Positions 16,455-26,230 are shown, counted from the stretch's first letter. The stretch: 64,000 nt of DNA from Pedobacter sp. MR2016-24 (GCF_026239655.1 NZ_JAPIVO010000004.1:434001-498000), one strand, 5' to 3'. Translations and numbers: made by a program. Notes: generated by a model not told the origin, from the letters alone.

Positions 16455-19400
16455 ATGAAAAAATTAACAGACCTCCGGTTTCTATTTCCAGTCTTATGGC
16501 TAAGCTTTTGCCTGCCCTTAATTTCGTTGGCACAGCAAAATGATGATGCGAAACCGTGGGTTTTGTGGTATTGGGTTAAAGCTGGAGTTTCCAAACCTGG
16601 AATCACCGCTGATCTGGAAGCAATGAAGGCAAATGGTATTGGGGGGGCTTATCTCGTAACGATACAGGGGGCTGATCCGACACCCTTATACAGTCCAGCT
16701 GCAGTTCAGCTTACACCAGAATGGTGGCAAATGGTAAAGTTTGCGATGAGCGAGGCTAAAAGGCTGGACCTGAAAATGGGCATGCATATCAGTGATGGTT
16801 TTGCATTGGCAGGAGGGCCCTGGATTAGCCCGGAACTATCTATGCAAAAGGTGGTTTGGTCTGGTGTAAATGTCACTGGAGATACAGGTAAGATTGTTTT
16901 ACCTCAGCCGGAATCCAAAGAAAATTATTACAGGGATATAGCTGTATATGCTTATCCTTCGGCAGTTGGAAGCGGACTTTCTACAAGAACAATACAACCT
17001 AAAATTACGGCCAGCAATGGTGCTGATGCAACAGGGCTAGTCAAAGATGGCAATAAACAAAGTTTTGGTTCCAATGAACCTTGTTATATACAGTATGAAT
17101 TTGAGCAGCCTTTTACCTGCCGTTCCATCACCATAAAAACAGGAGGGAATAATTACCAGGCGCAGCGATTGGCTGTAGAGGTGAGCAATGATGGTAAAAC
17201 CTTTCATTCCATCGGCCGGCTTGAACCACCGAGACATGGATGGCAGGATACCGATGAAGATGTAACACATAGCATTAAAACCACTACCGCTAAATTCTAC
17301 AGGTTTGTGTATGATAAAAAAGGTTCGGAGCCGGGTGCTGAAGATCTGGATGCTGCAAAATGGAAACCTTCGTTAAAATTATTGAACCTCGAACTGTTTG
17401 CTGAGGCAAGGATTAACCAGTTTGAAGGAAAAAACGGTTCTGTATGGAGGGTCAGCCATAGAAGTACTTCCGCGGAAATTCCAAAGGAGCTCTGCATTCC
17501 TTTATCTCAGCTGATCAATATTACGGACCGGTTGAAAGCTGATGGATCCTTAAATTGGACACAGCCCCCTGGTAACTGGACCGTTCTCAGGGTTGGACAT
17601 ACGTCTACGGGACATACCAATGCGACCGGCGGTGGTGGTAAAGGTTTGGAGAGCGACAAATTCAATCCTGAAGCAACCAGACTTCAGATTAAAAACTGGT
17701 ATGGAGCAGCTTTAAAACATGCCGGACCGGAACTCGCGAAAAAAGTATTGAGCGTTTTCTATGTGGATAGCTGGGAATGTGGCAGCCAGAACTGGTCGCC
17801 AGTTTTCAGAGCAGAATTTCTAAAACGTCGTGGTTATGATATTACCAAGTACCTGCCAATCATGACTGGTTTGCCAGTGGAGAATGTAGCTGTCTCTGAG
17901 AATTTTCTTTATGATGTAAGAAAAACCATTTCGGAACTGATTGCAGACAATTTTTACAAAACACTGGCAGGTTTTGCGAAGGAAAAAGGACTTCGGTTTA
18001 CCGCTGAAAGTGTAGCACCAACTATGATGAGCGATGGCTTACTGCATTACAAAACAGTTGATATGCCGATGGGTGAATTCTGGTTAAATAGTCCGACCCA
18101 TGATAAACCAAATGATATGCTTGATGCAGTTTCTGCAGCGCATATTTATGGTAAAAATATTGTCCAGGCAGAGGCTTTCACGACGGTGAGGATGGATTGG
18201 AACGAGCATCCGGGTAATATGAGAACACTGCTGGACCGGAATTATGCTTTGGGTGTAAATAAATTGGTATACCATGTGTTTACACACAATCCCTGGGTAG
18301 ACAGAAAGCCCGGAATGACCTTAGACGGCGTCGGTCTTTATTTCCAGCGTGATCAAACCTGGTGGAAGCTGGGAAAAGCCTGGGTAGATTATGCCGCACG
18401 CAGTCAGCATTTATTACAGCAAGGTAAACCAGTAACAGCTATTGCAGTTTTTACAGGAGAAGAATTGCCGAGGCGCTCTGTACTACCCAACCGCCTTGTA
18501 CAAACTTTACCGGGCATCTTCGGGAAGGATGTGGTATCCGCTGAAAAAATACGATTGGCTAATGCGGGAGAACCACTAAGGCAAATACCTTCTGGCGTAA
18601 CACATGCTGCGAACATGGCTGATCCGGAAAACTGGGTGAACCCATTAAGGGGATATGCCTATGATTCTTTTAATCCCGATGTGCTCAGTACGGCAACAGT
18701 TAAAAACGGCAATGTGGTTTTTAGCAGCGGGGCTAGCTACAAAGTATTGGTGTTTACTGGGAAACTGAGCTTAAACCCAAACTATCAGTACATCAGTTTT
18801 GAAACCGTTAAAAAGCTGTATGAGTTAATTAAACAGGGAGCGAAGGTCATTGTAGCGGAAAAACCGCTTTACCAGTCCGGCATCAGACAAACTGATGCCA
18901 CAGCATTCAATAAGATCGTAGCGGAGATTTGGGGCGGGCATTTCAGTTCTAAAATTAAACATTCGGAAAGCATTATTTTTAAAAAACTAGGTTTGGGATT
19001 GGTTTATAAAGCACCATTTTATGGAGATGATTTCAGTGAACTTGGCGTAGAAAGGGATTTAACAGTGACAGAACAAACCTCCGGTACTCCATCATATGCA
19101 AAGTACGTTGCTTTTCTCCATAGAAAATCAGCAGATCAGGACATCTATTTTATTTCTAATCAGCTGGACAAAGTTCGTGAACTGAGTTTTACTTTTAACA
19201 TCATCAATAAGATACCTGTAGTCTACGATGCTGTATCTAATGATACAATAAAGGTAAATAACTGGAGCTTTGTTAATGGCAAAACAGCTTTAACCCTGAA
19301 GCTGGAAGCTAATCAATCGTTCTTTATCTTATTTAAGCAGCCAGCAAAAGCGTCAGCGTCAGGCACCGGAAATAATTGGCTGGGCTATAAAACGATTCAG

Positions 19401-19874
19401 GATATATCTGCAGACTGGCAGGCTAAATTCGATCCGGTTGATGGCGGACCAGTAGAGCCTGTAATTTATCATCAACTGCAGGATTGGACTAAAAGTGCTG
19501 ATACGCTGGTTAAATACTATTCCGGTACTGCCATTTATACAAAAAAAATCATTTTCAATGGAGACACGGATTCTAAATTATGGATCAATGCAGGTGATTT
19601 TTCTAACATTGCCGGCGTAAAAGTCAACGGATTGGATTGCGGTACCATCTGGACTGCACCACACCGCGTAGAGATCAGCAAAGCTATCAGAAAAGGTGAA
19701 AATCTGATTACCATTGAAATTGCCAATACCTGGGGCAACCGTTTAATCGGAGATAGTAAATTGCCTCCGGAAAAGAGAATAACCAATACTACTGCACCTT
19801 TCCGCTTAGCAGGAAAACCTTTATATCCCGCCGGGTTAGTCGGGCCGGTTACTATTCAAACAGAGGAAAAATAA
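16455..19874 (+). CDS. GH106 alpha-L-rhamnosidase, secreted
   Basis: A 1139-residue protein with a signal peptide (1-26, ending ISLAQQ). GH106 features are VLWYWVKAGVSKPGITADLE, ANGIGGAYLVTIQGADP, MGMHISDGFALAGGPWISPE, the VFYVDSWECGSQNWSP segment (about 434-450), FTAESVAPTMMSDG, and a C-terminal jelly roll (about 1020-1130) with VKVNGLDCGTIWTAPHRVEI. An inserted beta-domain (about 190-310) with YIQYEFEQPF looks like a carbohydrate-binding module. The family removes alpha-L-rhamnose by inversion, including from rhamnogalacturonan-II. Length is in the usual 1000-1150 range. It directly follows fucP by 2 bases, linking release and uptake of the same sugar. Confidence 0.9.
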   Translation: MKKLTDLRFLFPVLWLSFCLPLISLAQQNDDAKPWVLWYWVKAGVSKPGITADLEAMKANGIGGAYLVTIQGADPTPLYSPAAVQLTPEWWQMVKFAMSEAKRLDLKMGMHISDGFALAGGPWISPELSMQKVVWSGVNVTGDTGKIVLPQPESKENYYRDIAVYAYPSAVGSGLSTRTIQPKITASNGADATGLVKDGNKQSFGSNEPCYIQYEFEQPFTCRSITIKTGGNNYQAQRLAVEVSNDGKTFHSIGRLEPPRHGWQDTDEDVTHSIKTTTAKFYRFVYDKKGSEPGAEDLDAAKWKPSLKLLNLELFAEARINQFEGKNGSVWRVSHRSTSAEIPKELCIPLSQLINITDRLKADGSLNWTQPPGNWTVLRVGHTSTGHTNATGGGGKGLESDKFNPEATRLQIKNWYGAALKHAGPELAKKVLSVFYVDSWECGSQNWSPVFRAEFLKRRGYDITKYLPIMTGLPVENVAVSENFLYDVRKTISELIADNFYKTLAGFAKEKGLRFTAESVAPTMMSDGLLHYKTVDMPMGEFWLNSPTHDKPNDMLDAVSAAHIYGKNIVQAEAFTTVRMDWNEHPGNMRTLLDRNYALGVNKLVYHVFTHNPWVDRKPGMTLDGVGLYFQRDQTWWKLGKAWVDYAARSQHLLQQGKPVTAIAVFTGEELPRRSVLPNRLVQTLPGIFGKDVVSAEKIRLANAGEPLRQIPSGVTHAANMADPENWVNPLRGYAYDSFNPDVLSTATVKNGNVVFSSGASYKVLVFTGKLSLNPNYQYISFETVKKLYELIKQGAKVIVAEKPLYQSGIRQTDATAFNKIVAEIWGGHFSSKIKHSESIIFKKLGLGLVYKAPFYGDDFSELGVERDLTVTEQTSGTPSYAKYVAFLHRKSADQDIYFISNQLDKVRELSFTFNIINKIPVVYDAVSNDTIKVNNWSFVNGKTALTLKLEANQSFFILFKQPAKASASGTGNNWLGYKTIQDISADWQAKFDPVDGGPVEPVIYHQLQDWTKSADTLVKYYSGTAIYTKKIIFNGDTDSKLWINAGDFSNIAGVKVNGLDCGTIWTAPHRVEISKAIRKGENLITIEIANTWGNRLIGDSKLPPEKRITNTTAPFRLAGKPLYPAGLVGPVTIQTEEK

Positions 19875-19909
19875 GATATGAAACCAGCACGATTTACAAA
19901 TTATAATGA

Positions 19910-19924
19910 CATGATCAGATCATG
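19910..19924. promoter_or_regulatory. Perfect 7-bp palindrome in the GH106-GH127 gap
   Basis: CATGATC and GATCATG flank a single A. It lies in the longest gap of the operon (78 bases), where an internal promoter or operator would be expected. No -7 element is obvious next to it. Confidence 0.25.
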
Positions 19925-19952
19925 ATCGCTTCATCACTAAAAAAATAAACAA

Positions 19953-21977
19953 ATGAAAAGATATGCCTGTAGCTTAGTTATTGTTGTACTGATCTTTCAT
20001 TCCGTATTGAATGCGCAGGAAAAAGCTTTAGTGAATACTTCCAATTCAGCTTACAGCAAACTTCAAAGTGTTAACATGGGGGATGTAACCTGGACTAAAG
20101 GCTTTTGGGCAGACCGCTTTAAAGTGTCCACGGAAACGATGGTACCCAATATGTGGGCGATCTATAACGATCCCAACATCAGTCATGCTTTTAAAAACTT
20201 TGAAATAGCTGCCGGGCTGGACACCGGGTCACATTCGGGACCTTCTTTCCATGATGGAGATTATTACAAAACGCTGGAAGCGATGGCCAGTCTTTATGCT
20301 TCTACCCGGAACCCAAAACTGCTTCCAATGATGGATAAAGCCATCACTGTGATTGGAAAATCGCAAAGGGCTGATGGTTATATCTATACTAAAGCAATGA
20401 TTGAACAGCGGAAAACTGGAGCCAATAATCAATTTCAGGACCGGTTAAGCTTTGAAGCCTATAATATTGGCCACCTGATGACGGCAGGCTGTATTCATTA
20501 TCGGGCAACAGGTCAGACCACGCTGTTAGACATCGCAAAAAAGGCCGGAAACTACCTCTATAATTTCTATAAAACTGCATCCCCGACATTGGCCAGAAAT
20601 GCCATCTGTCCTTCTCACTATATGGGAGTGATAGAAATGTACCGGACCACAAAAGATCCGCGCTACCTGGAACTCGCTAAACACCTGATCGCCATCAAGG
20701 GAAAAATAGATGATGGAACGGACGATAATCAGGACAGGATTCCATTTTTACAGCAAAAAAAGGCAACTGGTCATGCCGTTCGGGCCAGTTACCTGTATGC
20801 AGGTGTGGCGGATTTGTATGCAGAAACCGGAAACGACTCCTTATTGACCTCATTAAATTTAATGTGGGATGATGTAACACAGCATAAAATGTATGTCACA
20901 GGGGGATTAGGGTCGCTATACGATGGCACTTCACCCGACGGTACGTCCTATAACCCAATAGAAGTGCAAAAGATTCACCAGGCATTTGGCCGTGATTATC
21001 AATTACCAAATTTTACCGCCCATAATGAAACTTGTGCAAATATTGGGAATGTGCTCTGGAACTGGCGCATGCTCCAAATCACCAGTGACGCTAAATATGC
21101 CGATGTGATGGAACTGGCACTTTTTAATAGTGTTTTATCTGGTATCAGTCTGGATGGTAAAAACTTCTTGTATACCAATCCATTGGCTCAATCAGATCAT
21201 TTACCCTTTAAACAGCGCTGGTCAAAAGATCGTGTGCCCTATATTGCTTTATCCAATTGCTGCCCGCCGAATATTGTACGTACCATTGCCGAAGTTAATA
21301 ATTATTTATATAGCGTATCGGAGAAGGGCTTGTACTTTAATTTATACGGAGGAAATGAATTGCACACAAAATTAGCCGATGGTTCCGGGATCAGGTTGAA
21401 GCAGGACACCAATTATCCCTGGGAGGGCAATATAAAGATCACTGTTCAGGAAACAGGGACTAAACCTTATGGAATGTTCTTCCGTATCCCCGGTTGGGCT
21501 GAACACGCTAAAATCAGTCTGAATGGAAAAGTGCTGGCCATAGCCAACACAGCTGGTTCCTACACAGCCCTCAACAGGAGCTGGAAAGCCGGCGATGTGA
21601 TTGAACTGGTATTACCGATGGAAGCACAACTGATTGAATCTAACCCTTTGGTGGAAGAGAACAGAAACCAGGTGGCTGTACAAAGAGGGCCGGTTGTATA
21701 CTGCCTGGAGTCAACAGATTTCGAAGGTAAGAATATCTTTGATGCGGTAATCCCATCATCAATTGTGTTTAAAGTCACACCAGCTACAATCGGTGATGTT
21801 CAGGTAATGAGCCTGGAAGGGGAAGCAAGGTTGATTGAAGAAACAAATTGGCGCAATAAATTGTACCATCCCATCGCTAAACATAATCAGCTGACCCCCA
21901 TAAAACTGGTTCCATATTTTTCATGGGGAAACAGAGGGCATTCAGAGATGTCAGTTTGGTTACCTTTAAGTAGATAA
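19953..21977 (+). CDS. GH127 family enzyme (beta-L-arabinofuranosidase type)
   Basis: A 674-residue (alpha/alpha)6-barrel protein with a signal peptide (1-22). The zinc-thiolate site of GH127 is visible: E359 and C361 in HNETCANIG, and C436-C437 in SNCCPPN; one of the paired cysteines is the nucleophile in characterised members. FHDGDYYKTLEAMASLYA and GGLGSLYDG are other family marks. GH127 members cleave beta-L-arabinofuranose, and one branch removes aceric acid from rhamnogalacturonan-II, an attractive option here because aceric acid would need a sugar-acid pathway; that link is inference only. It is followed by the DUF5703 gene after 3 bases. A second, distinct GH127/146-like gene lies at 57365-60445. 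Confidence 0.9.
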   Translation: MKRYACSLVIVVLIFHSVLNAQEKALVNTSNSAYSKLQSVNMGDVTWTKGFWADRFKVSTETMVPNMWAIYNDPNISHAFKNFEIAAGLDTGSHSGPSFHDGDYYKTLEAMASLYASTRNPKLLPMMDKAITVIGKSQRADGYIYTKAMIEQRKTGANNQFQDRLSFEAYNIGHLMTAGCIHYRATGQTTLLDIAKKAGNYLYNFYKTASPTLARNAICPSHYMGVIEMYRTTKDPRYLELAKHLIAIKGKIDDGTDDNQDRIPFLQQKKATGHAVRASYLYAGVADLYAETGNDSLLTSLNLMWDDVTQHKMYVTGGLGSLYDGTSPDGTSYNPIEVQKIHQAFGRDYQLPNFTAHNETCANIGNVLWNWRMLQITSDAKYADVMELALFNSVLSGISLDGKNFLYTNPLAQSDHLPFKQRWSKDRVPYIALSNCCPPNIVRTIAEVNNYLYSVSEKGLYFNLYGGNELHTKLADGSGIRLKQDTNYPWEGNIKITVQETGTKPYGMFFRIPGWAEHAKISLNGKVLAIANTAGSYTALNRSWKAGDVIELVLPMEAQLIESNPLVEENRNQVAVQRGPVVYCLESTDFEGKNIFDAVIPSSIVFKVTPATIGDVQVMSLEGEARLIEETNWRNKLYHPIAKHNQLTPIKLVPYFSWGNRGHSEMSVWLPLSR

Positions 21978-21980
21978 AAC

Positions 21981-24359
21981 ATGGAAAAATCAGTCGCCAG
22001 CACCAGATATTTTATCCAAAAAAAATTAAGATTATGTTTTGGTTTAAGGTTATGTTTTGGTCTTTTACTATGTACCTGTTTTTATATCCCTGTGTTTTCT
22101 CAGCAAAAAGAGCTGTTAAATAACAATGTAACATGGGTTACACAAAGCAGAAATTCATCAGAATCGATGCCCGTTGGCGGTGGCGATATTGGTGTGAATG
22201 TCTGGGTTGAAGCAGGACAGGTATATCTGTATGTATCACGAAGCGGAACATTTGACGAGAACAACACCTTACTGAAACTGGGCAGGGTAAAACTCTCCTT
22301 ATCACCAAATCCATTCGCAGGGAAGACCTTTAAACAAGAACTGGTTTTAAAAGACGGGTACGTTTTGATTTCCGGGAAAGATGGTCAGCTGAATGCACAG
22401 ATAAAAGTTTGGGTAGACGTTTTTAAGCCCGTTGTAAATATAGCAATCGAGGCTAATCAAAAAGTGCTTACAGCAGCAAGTTATGAGAGCTGGCGTTTTG
22501 AAGACAGGATGACCAAAGGGAAAGAAAATAACCAGAATTCTTATAAATGGGCACCTCAGGGAATTGTAAAAACTACAAAAGATGAGATTGATTTCCGTGG
22601 GAATCAAATTGAATTTAGTCATCAAAATGCTGCAGAAACAGTATTTGATGTGGCTGTGAGGCAACAGGGTTTAGCGAACTATCAATCAAAATTATATAAC
22701 CCTCTAAAAGGATTAAAATTTGGGGGAAGCATGCAGGGTAAAAGTATGGTTGCATCAGGAACTTATTCAGGCAAGTATCTAAGTACAGCATTCAAAGGCT
22801 GGACGTTAAAGAGCCGGAAGCCGGTTAATGAGCAGCAAATCAGTATTGCATTGTACAATACAGCGGATAAAGACAACAGTTTTACTGACCATCAAAACCA
22901 TCCTGTAAAATCAGTTGAGGAGTTCGGCATTCAGCAATACAACCCGGGGAAATCCTTTGCCGCTACCAAAAAGTGGTGGAATGATTACTGGAACAGCAGT
23001 TTCATTTACATCAATTCGGCAGATGCTATAGCAAATCAGGTGGCTAAAAACTACCAGCTGTTCCGTTATATGCTGGGCTGTAATGCTTATGGCAGCTGGC
23101 CTACAAAGTTTAACGGTGGACTTTTCACGTTTGATCCGCAGTTGACAGACACGGCACTGAACTATACGCCCGACTTCAGAAACTGGGGTGGTGGTACACA
23201 TACGGCACAAAATCAAAGACTGGTCTACTGGTCAATGTTAAAAAGCGGTGATTTCGAGATGATGAAACCTCAGTTCGACTTTTATGCTAAGCTGTTAAAA
23301 AATGCAGAAATACGTACCGAAGCCGCCTGGGGTCACAAAGGTGCAAGTTTTACAGAGCAGATAGAGAATTTTGGATTGCCTAATCCCGCAGAGTACGGAT
23401 GGAAAAGACCTGCAGGATATGATAAGGGTATGGAATATAATGCCTGGTTAGAATATGAATGGGATACGATCTTAGAGTTCTGTATGATGATTTTGGAAAC
23501 TGAGCGTTACAATAACCAGGATATCCAGGTTTATCTGCCCTTAATTGAGAGTAGCCTCAGCTTCTTTAAAGAGCATTATGTTTATTTAGCAAAACAAAGA
23601 GGTGCAAAAAGTTTGGATGCGAACGGCCATTTGGTTTTATACCCGGGTTCAGGTGCAGAAACTTATAAGATGGCTTATAATTCTACTTCAACCATTGCCG
23701 GTCTGAAGACGGTCTTGCAGCGCTTACTGGAATTAAGACTGGCTACTGCCGCACAAAAGGAAAACTGGCAGGCCATGTTAAACACCATCCCACCGATCAG
23801 TTTTCGTGAATTTAACGGCAAAACAACCATTTCACCTGCCAGGATCTGGGAGAGAATCAACAATACAGAGAGCCCGCAATTATATCCCGTTTTCCCATGG
23901 GGAATTTACGGGGTAGGGAAAGCCGGTTTAGATACGGCCAGAAACACTTATCAACACGATACAGATGTGCTGAAATTCAGCAGTCATGTTGGTTGGAAAC
24001 AGGATAATATTTTCGCTGCCAGATTGGGGTTAACTGATGAGGCAGCAAGGTTAACCAAGTTGAAACTGAAGGATTCGGGCAGAAGGTTTCCGGCTTTTTG
24101 GGGTCCGGGATTTGACTGGACACCAGATCATAACTGGGGAGGCGCTGGAATGATTGGTCTGCAGGAAATGCTGATGGCTTGTGATGGTAAAAAGATACTG
24201 CTATTTCCCGCATGGCCGAAGGATTGGGATGTACATTTTAAACTGCATGCCCCCTATCAAACTACGGTAGAAGGCACATTGAAAAACGGAAAACTTGCAG
24301 AACTGAAAGTGTTTCCGGGAAAACGAAAAGCCGACATCATCAATATGATCAATAATTAA
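21981..24359 (+). CDS. DUF5703-type secreted putative glycoside hydrolase
   Basis: This 792-residue protein begins with a signal sequence and then the DUF5703 N-domain: NVTWVTQSRNSSESMPVGGG, DIGVNVWVEAG and VSRSGTFDEN (about residues 50-95). The middle and C-terminal parts (about 340-760) are Trp-rich and look like an (alpha/alpha)6 barrel of the GH95/GH65 kind, with CNAYGSWPTKFNGGLFTFDP and WTPDHNWGGAGMIGLQEMLM. Substrates for this group are, to my knowledge, undefined. The signal peptide has an odd internal repeat, RLCFGLRLCFGLLLC, from a short direct DNA repeat at about 22033-22062. It starts 3 bases after the GH127 stop. It is the last exported enzyme of the operon. Confidence 0.8.
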   Translation: MEKSVASTRYFIQKKLRLCFGLRLCFGLLLCTCFYIPVFSQQKELLNNNVTWVTQSRNSSESMPVGGGDIGVNVWVEAGQVYLYVSRSGTFDENNTLLKLGRVKLSLSPNPFAGKTFKQELVLKDGYVLISGKDGQLNAQIKVWVDVFKPVVNIAIEANQKVLTAASYESWRFEDRMTKGKENNQNSYKWAPQGIVKTTKDEIDFRGNQIEFSHQNAAETVFDVAVRQQGLANYQSKLYNPLKGLKFGGSMQGKSMVASGTYSGKYLSTAFKGWTLKSRKPVNEQQISIALYNTADKDNSFTDHQNHPVKSVEEFGIQQYNPGKSFAATKKWWNDYWNSSFIYINSADAIANQVAKNYQLFRYMLGCNAYGSWPTKFNGGLFTFDPQLTDTALNYTPDFRNWGGGTHTAQNQRLVYWSMLKSGDFEMMKPQFDFYAKLLKNAEIRTEAAWGHKGASFTEQIENFGLPNPAEYGWKRPAGYDKGMEYNAWLEYEWDTILEFCMMILETERYNNQDIQVYLPLIESSLSFFKEHYVYLAKQRGAKSLDANGHLVLYPGSGAETYKMAYNSTSTIAGLKTVLQRLLELRLATAAQKENWQAMLNTIPPISFREFNGKTTISPARIWERINNTESPQLYPVFPWGIYGVGKAGLDTARNTYQHDTDVLKFSSHVGWKQDNIFAARLGLTDEAARLTKLKLKDSGRRFPAFWGPGFDWTPDHNWGGAGMIGLQEMLMACDGKKILLFPAWPKDWDVHFKLHAPYQTTVEGTLKNGKLAELKVFPGKRKADIINMINN

Positions 24360-24379
24360 GGTAACAAAGATAGATAAAC

Positions 24380-25168
24380 ATGGATTTACAGTTAAAAGAT
24401 AAGGTCATTGTGATCACAGGAGCTGCCAAAGGTATTGGTAGAGGCATTGCAGAAGTTTTTGCCAGGGAACAAGCAATAGCTGTTATAGTAGGAAGAAAAG
24501 CAGCAGATAATCAGGAAGTTGTGGATGCAATCGTCGCTAATGGCGGTCAGGCCGCCCAGTTTGTAGCAGAATTAGCTAACCCGGATGATTGCGAAACCGT
24601 AGTGAAAGCAATCGTTGCGAAGTTTGGAAGAATAAATGGCCTTGTTAACAATGCGGGCGTAAATGATGGCGTAAGTCTGGAAAGCGGAAACTATAAAGAC
24701 TTTATGGCTTCACTGCATAAAAATGTAGTCCACTATTATTTGATGGCCCATTATGCTTTGCCGGAATTGATCAGGAGCAAAGGTTCAATCGTAAACATCA
24801 CTTCCAAAACTGCAGAAACAGGACAGGGCAACACCTCTGCATATGCAGCAGCTAATGGAGGCAGAAATGCATTGACAAGGGAGTGGGCTGTAGAATTGTT
24901 GAAATATGGCATCCGTGTAAATGCGGTAGTGGTTGCCGAATGCTGGACACCAGCTTACGAAACCTGGATTGCAACGCTGGAGAATGCCGACGAAAAACTG
25001 AAAGAGATTTCTGCCAAAATCCCTTTAGAAAATAGAATGACCACCGCAACAGAAATTGCCAACATGGCTGTTTTCCTGATGTCTGACGTGTCTAGTCATA
25101 CTACAGGGCAGATTATCCATGTAGACGGCGGATATGTGCATTTAGACAGGGCATTGGCAAATGCCTAG
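24380..25168 (+). CDS. SDR-family dehydrogenase (L-fucose/sugar dehydrogenase-like) with YxxxN
   Basis: A 262-residue classical-length SDR. The cofactor motif TGAAKGIGRG (about 14-23) and NNAG are intact, the Ser of NITSK is present, and Y155 is in place, but the usual catalytic Lys four residues later is N159 (YAAANGG). The end ECWTPAYETWIATLE and IIHVDGGYVHLD fit sugar dehydrogenases of the fucose/rhamnose dehydrogenase kind. In a nonphosphorylating pathway it would oxidise the imported sugar at C1 to a lactone, or act on a later intermediate; this is inferred from its position next to a zinc dehydrogenase. It follows the DUF5703 gene by 20 bases and precedes the zinc dehydrogenase by 36 bases. 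Confidence 0.85.
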   Translation: MDLQLKDKVIVITGAAKGIGRGIAEVFAREQAIAVIVGRKAADNQEVVDAIVANGGQAAQFVAELANPDDCETVVKAIVAKFGRINGLVNNAGVNDGVSLESGNYKDFMASLHKNVVHYYLMAHYALPELIRSKGSIVNITSKTAETGQGNTSAYAAANGGRNALTREWAVELLKYGIRVNAVVVAECWTPAYETWIATLENADEKLKEISAKIPLENRMTTATEIANMAVFLMSDVSSHTTGQIIHVDGGYVHLDRALANA

Positions 25169-25204
25169 TAATTTAAATTCTTCACAATATATAACAAGTA
25201 AACC

Positions 25205-26221
25205 ATGAAAACCTTAACCTGCACCACTCCCGGAACTTTCGAGTATTCAACTACCACCAGGCCTCAATTGCAGAAAGACCAAGCCATTATCAGGATCAAA
25301 CGTATTGGTATTTGCGGTACAGATTTACACGCTTTTGAAGGTACACAGCCTTTTTTCAATTATCCACGGGTTTTAGGACACGAGCTGTCAGGAGAGTTGG
25401 TAGCAGTAGATGGAAACAGCGATTTTAAAGTAGGCGAGAAGGTCACTTTTATCCCATATTTTAATTGTGGTGAATGTATAGCCTGCCGGATGAACAAGCC
25501 AAACTGCTGTGTGAAGATGCAGGTTTGCGGGGTTCATGTGGATGGAGGGATGTGTGAATATCTTTCGGTGCCCTCAAGAACGCTCTTACATGGAGAAGAT
25601 TTAAGCTATGATGAACTGGCATTGGTGGAGCCTTTGGCCATTGGTGCACATGGTGTTCGCAGAGCGGATATACAAGCGGGGGAATTTGTATTGGTCATCG
25701 GCGCCGGACCAATTGGTTTGGGCACTATGGAATTTGCCAGGATAGCAGGAGCGAGGGTGATCGCCTTAGATATCAACGAAGACAGGCTGGCATTTTGTAA
25801 AGAGAAATTAGGTGTTGATTATGCAGTTAACGCGCTATCGTCTGACGTTACGCAGCAACTCAGTGAGATTACTGGCGGAGATATGCCAACGGTAGTTATT
25901 GACGCTACAGGAAATCAGAAAGCGATTAACAATGCCATCAATTACATGGCCCATGGGGCCAGGTTTGTTTTGATTGGCCTTCAGAAAGGAGATTTGATTT
26001 TCAATCATCCGGAGTTTCATAAAAGAGAATCAACATTGATGAGCAGCAGAAATGCAACTATTGAAGATTTCGAACATGTGATCAGATCTATGAAAGCAGG
26101 TTTGGTGAGTCCGGCAAATTACATTACTCACCGGGTAACCTTTGAAAATGTAAAGGAAGAGTTTGAAACATGGCTCGACCCGGGAAATAGAGTGATCAAA
26201 GCAATGATAGAGCTGGATTAA
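25205..26221 (+). CDS. Zinc-dependent medium-chain dehydrogenase (sugar/sugar-acid type)
   Basis: This 338-residue MDR enzyme has complete zinc sites: catalytic C37 (GICGTDLH) with H59-E60 (GHEL), and structural C88, C91, C94 and C102. The nucleotide-binding motif GAGPIGLG follows near residue 165, with D189 region ALDINEDRL suggesting NAD preference. Relatives include L-iditol, L-galactonate and similar polyol or sugar-acid dehydrogenases. As the last gene of the operon, beside an SDR, it may oxidise a keto-deoxy sugar-acid or the sugar itself. No sugar kinase, isomerase or aldolase is encoded in the cluster, so later steps must be elsewhere or use the CoA block. No terminator is seen right after the stop. 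Confidence 0.88.
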   Translation: MKTLTCTTPGTFEYSTTTRPQLQKDQAIIRIKRIGICGTDLHAFEGTQPFFNYPRVLGHELSGELVAVDGNSDFKVGEKVTFIPYFNCGECIACRMNKPNCCVKMQVCGVHVDGGMCEYLSVPSRTLLHGEDLSYDELALVEPLAIGAHGVRRADIQAGEFVLVIGAGPIGLGTMEFARIAGARVIALDINEDRLAFCKEKLGVDYAVNALSSDVTQQLSEITGGDMPTVVIDATGNQKAINNAINYMAHGARFVLIGLQKGDLIFNHPEFHKRESTLMSSRNATIEDFEHVIRSMKAGLVSPANYITHRVTFENVKEEFETWLDPGNRVIKAMIELD

Positions 26222-26230
26222 CTATTTTTT

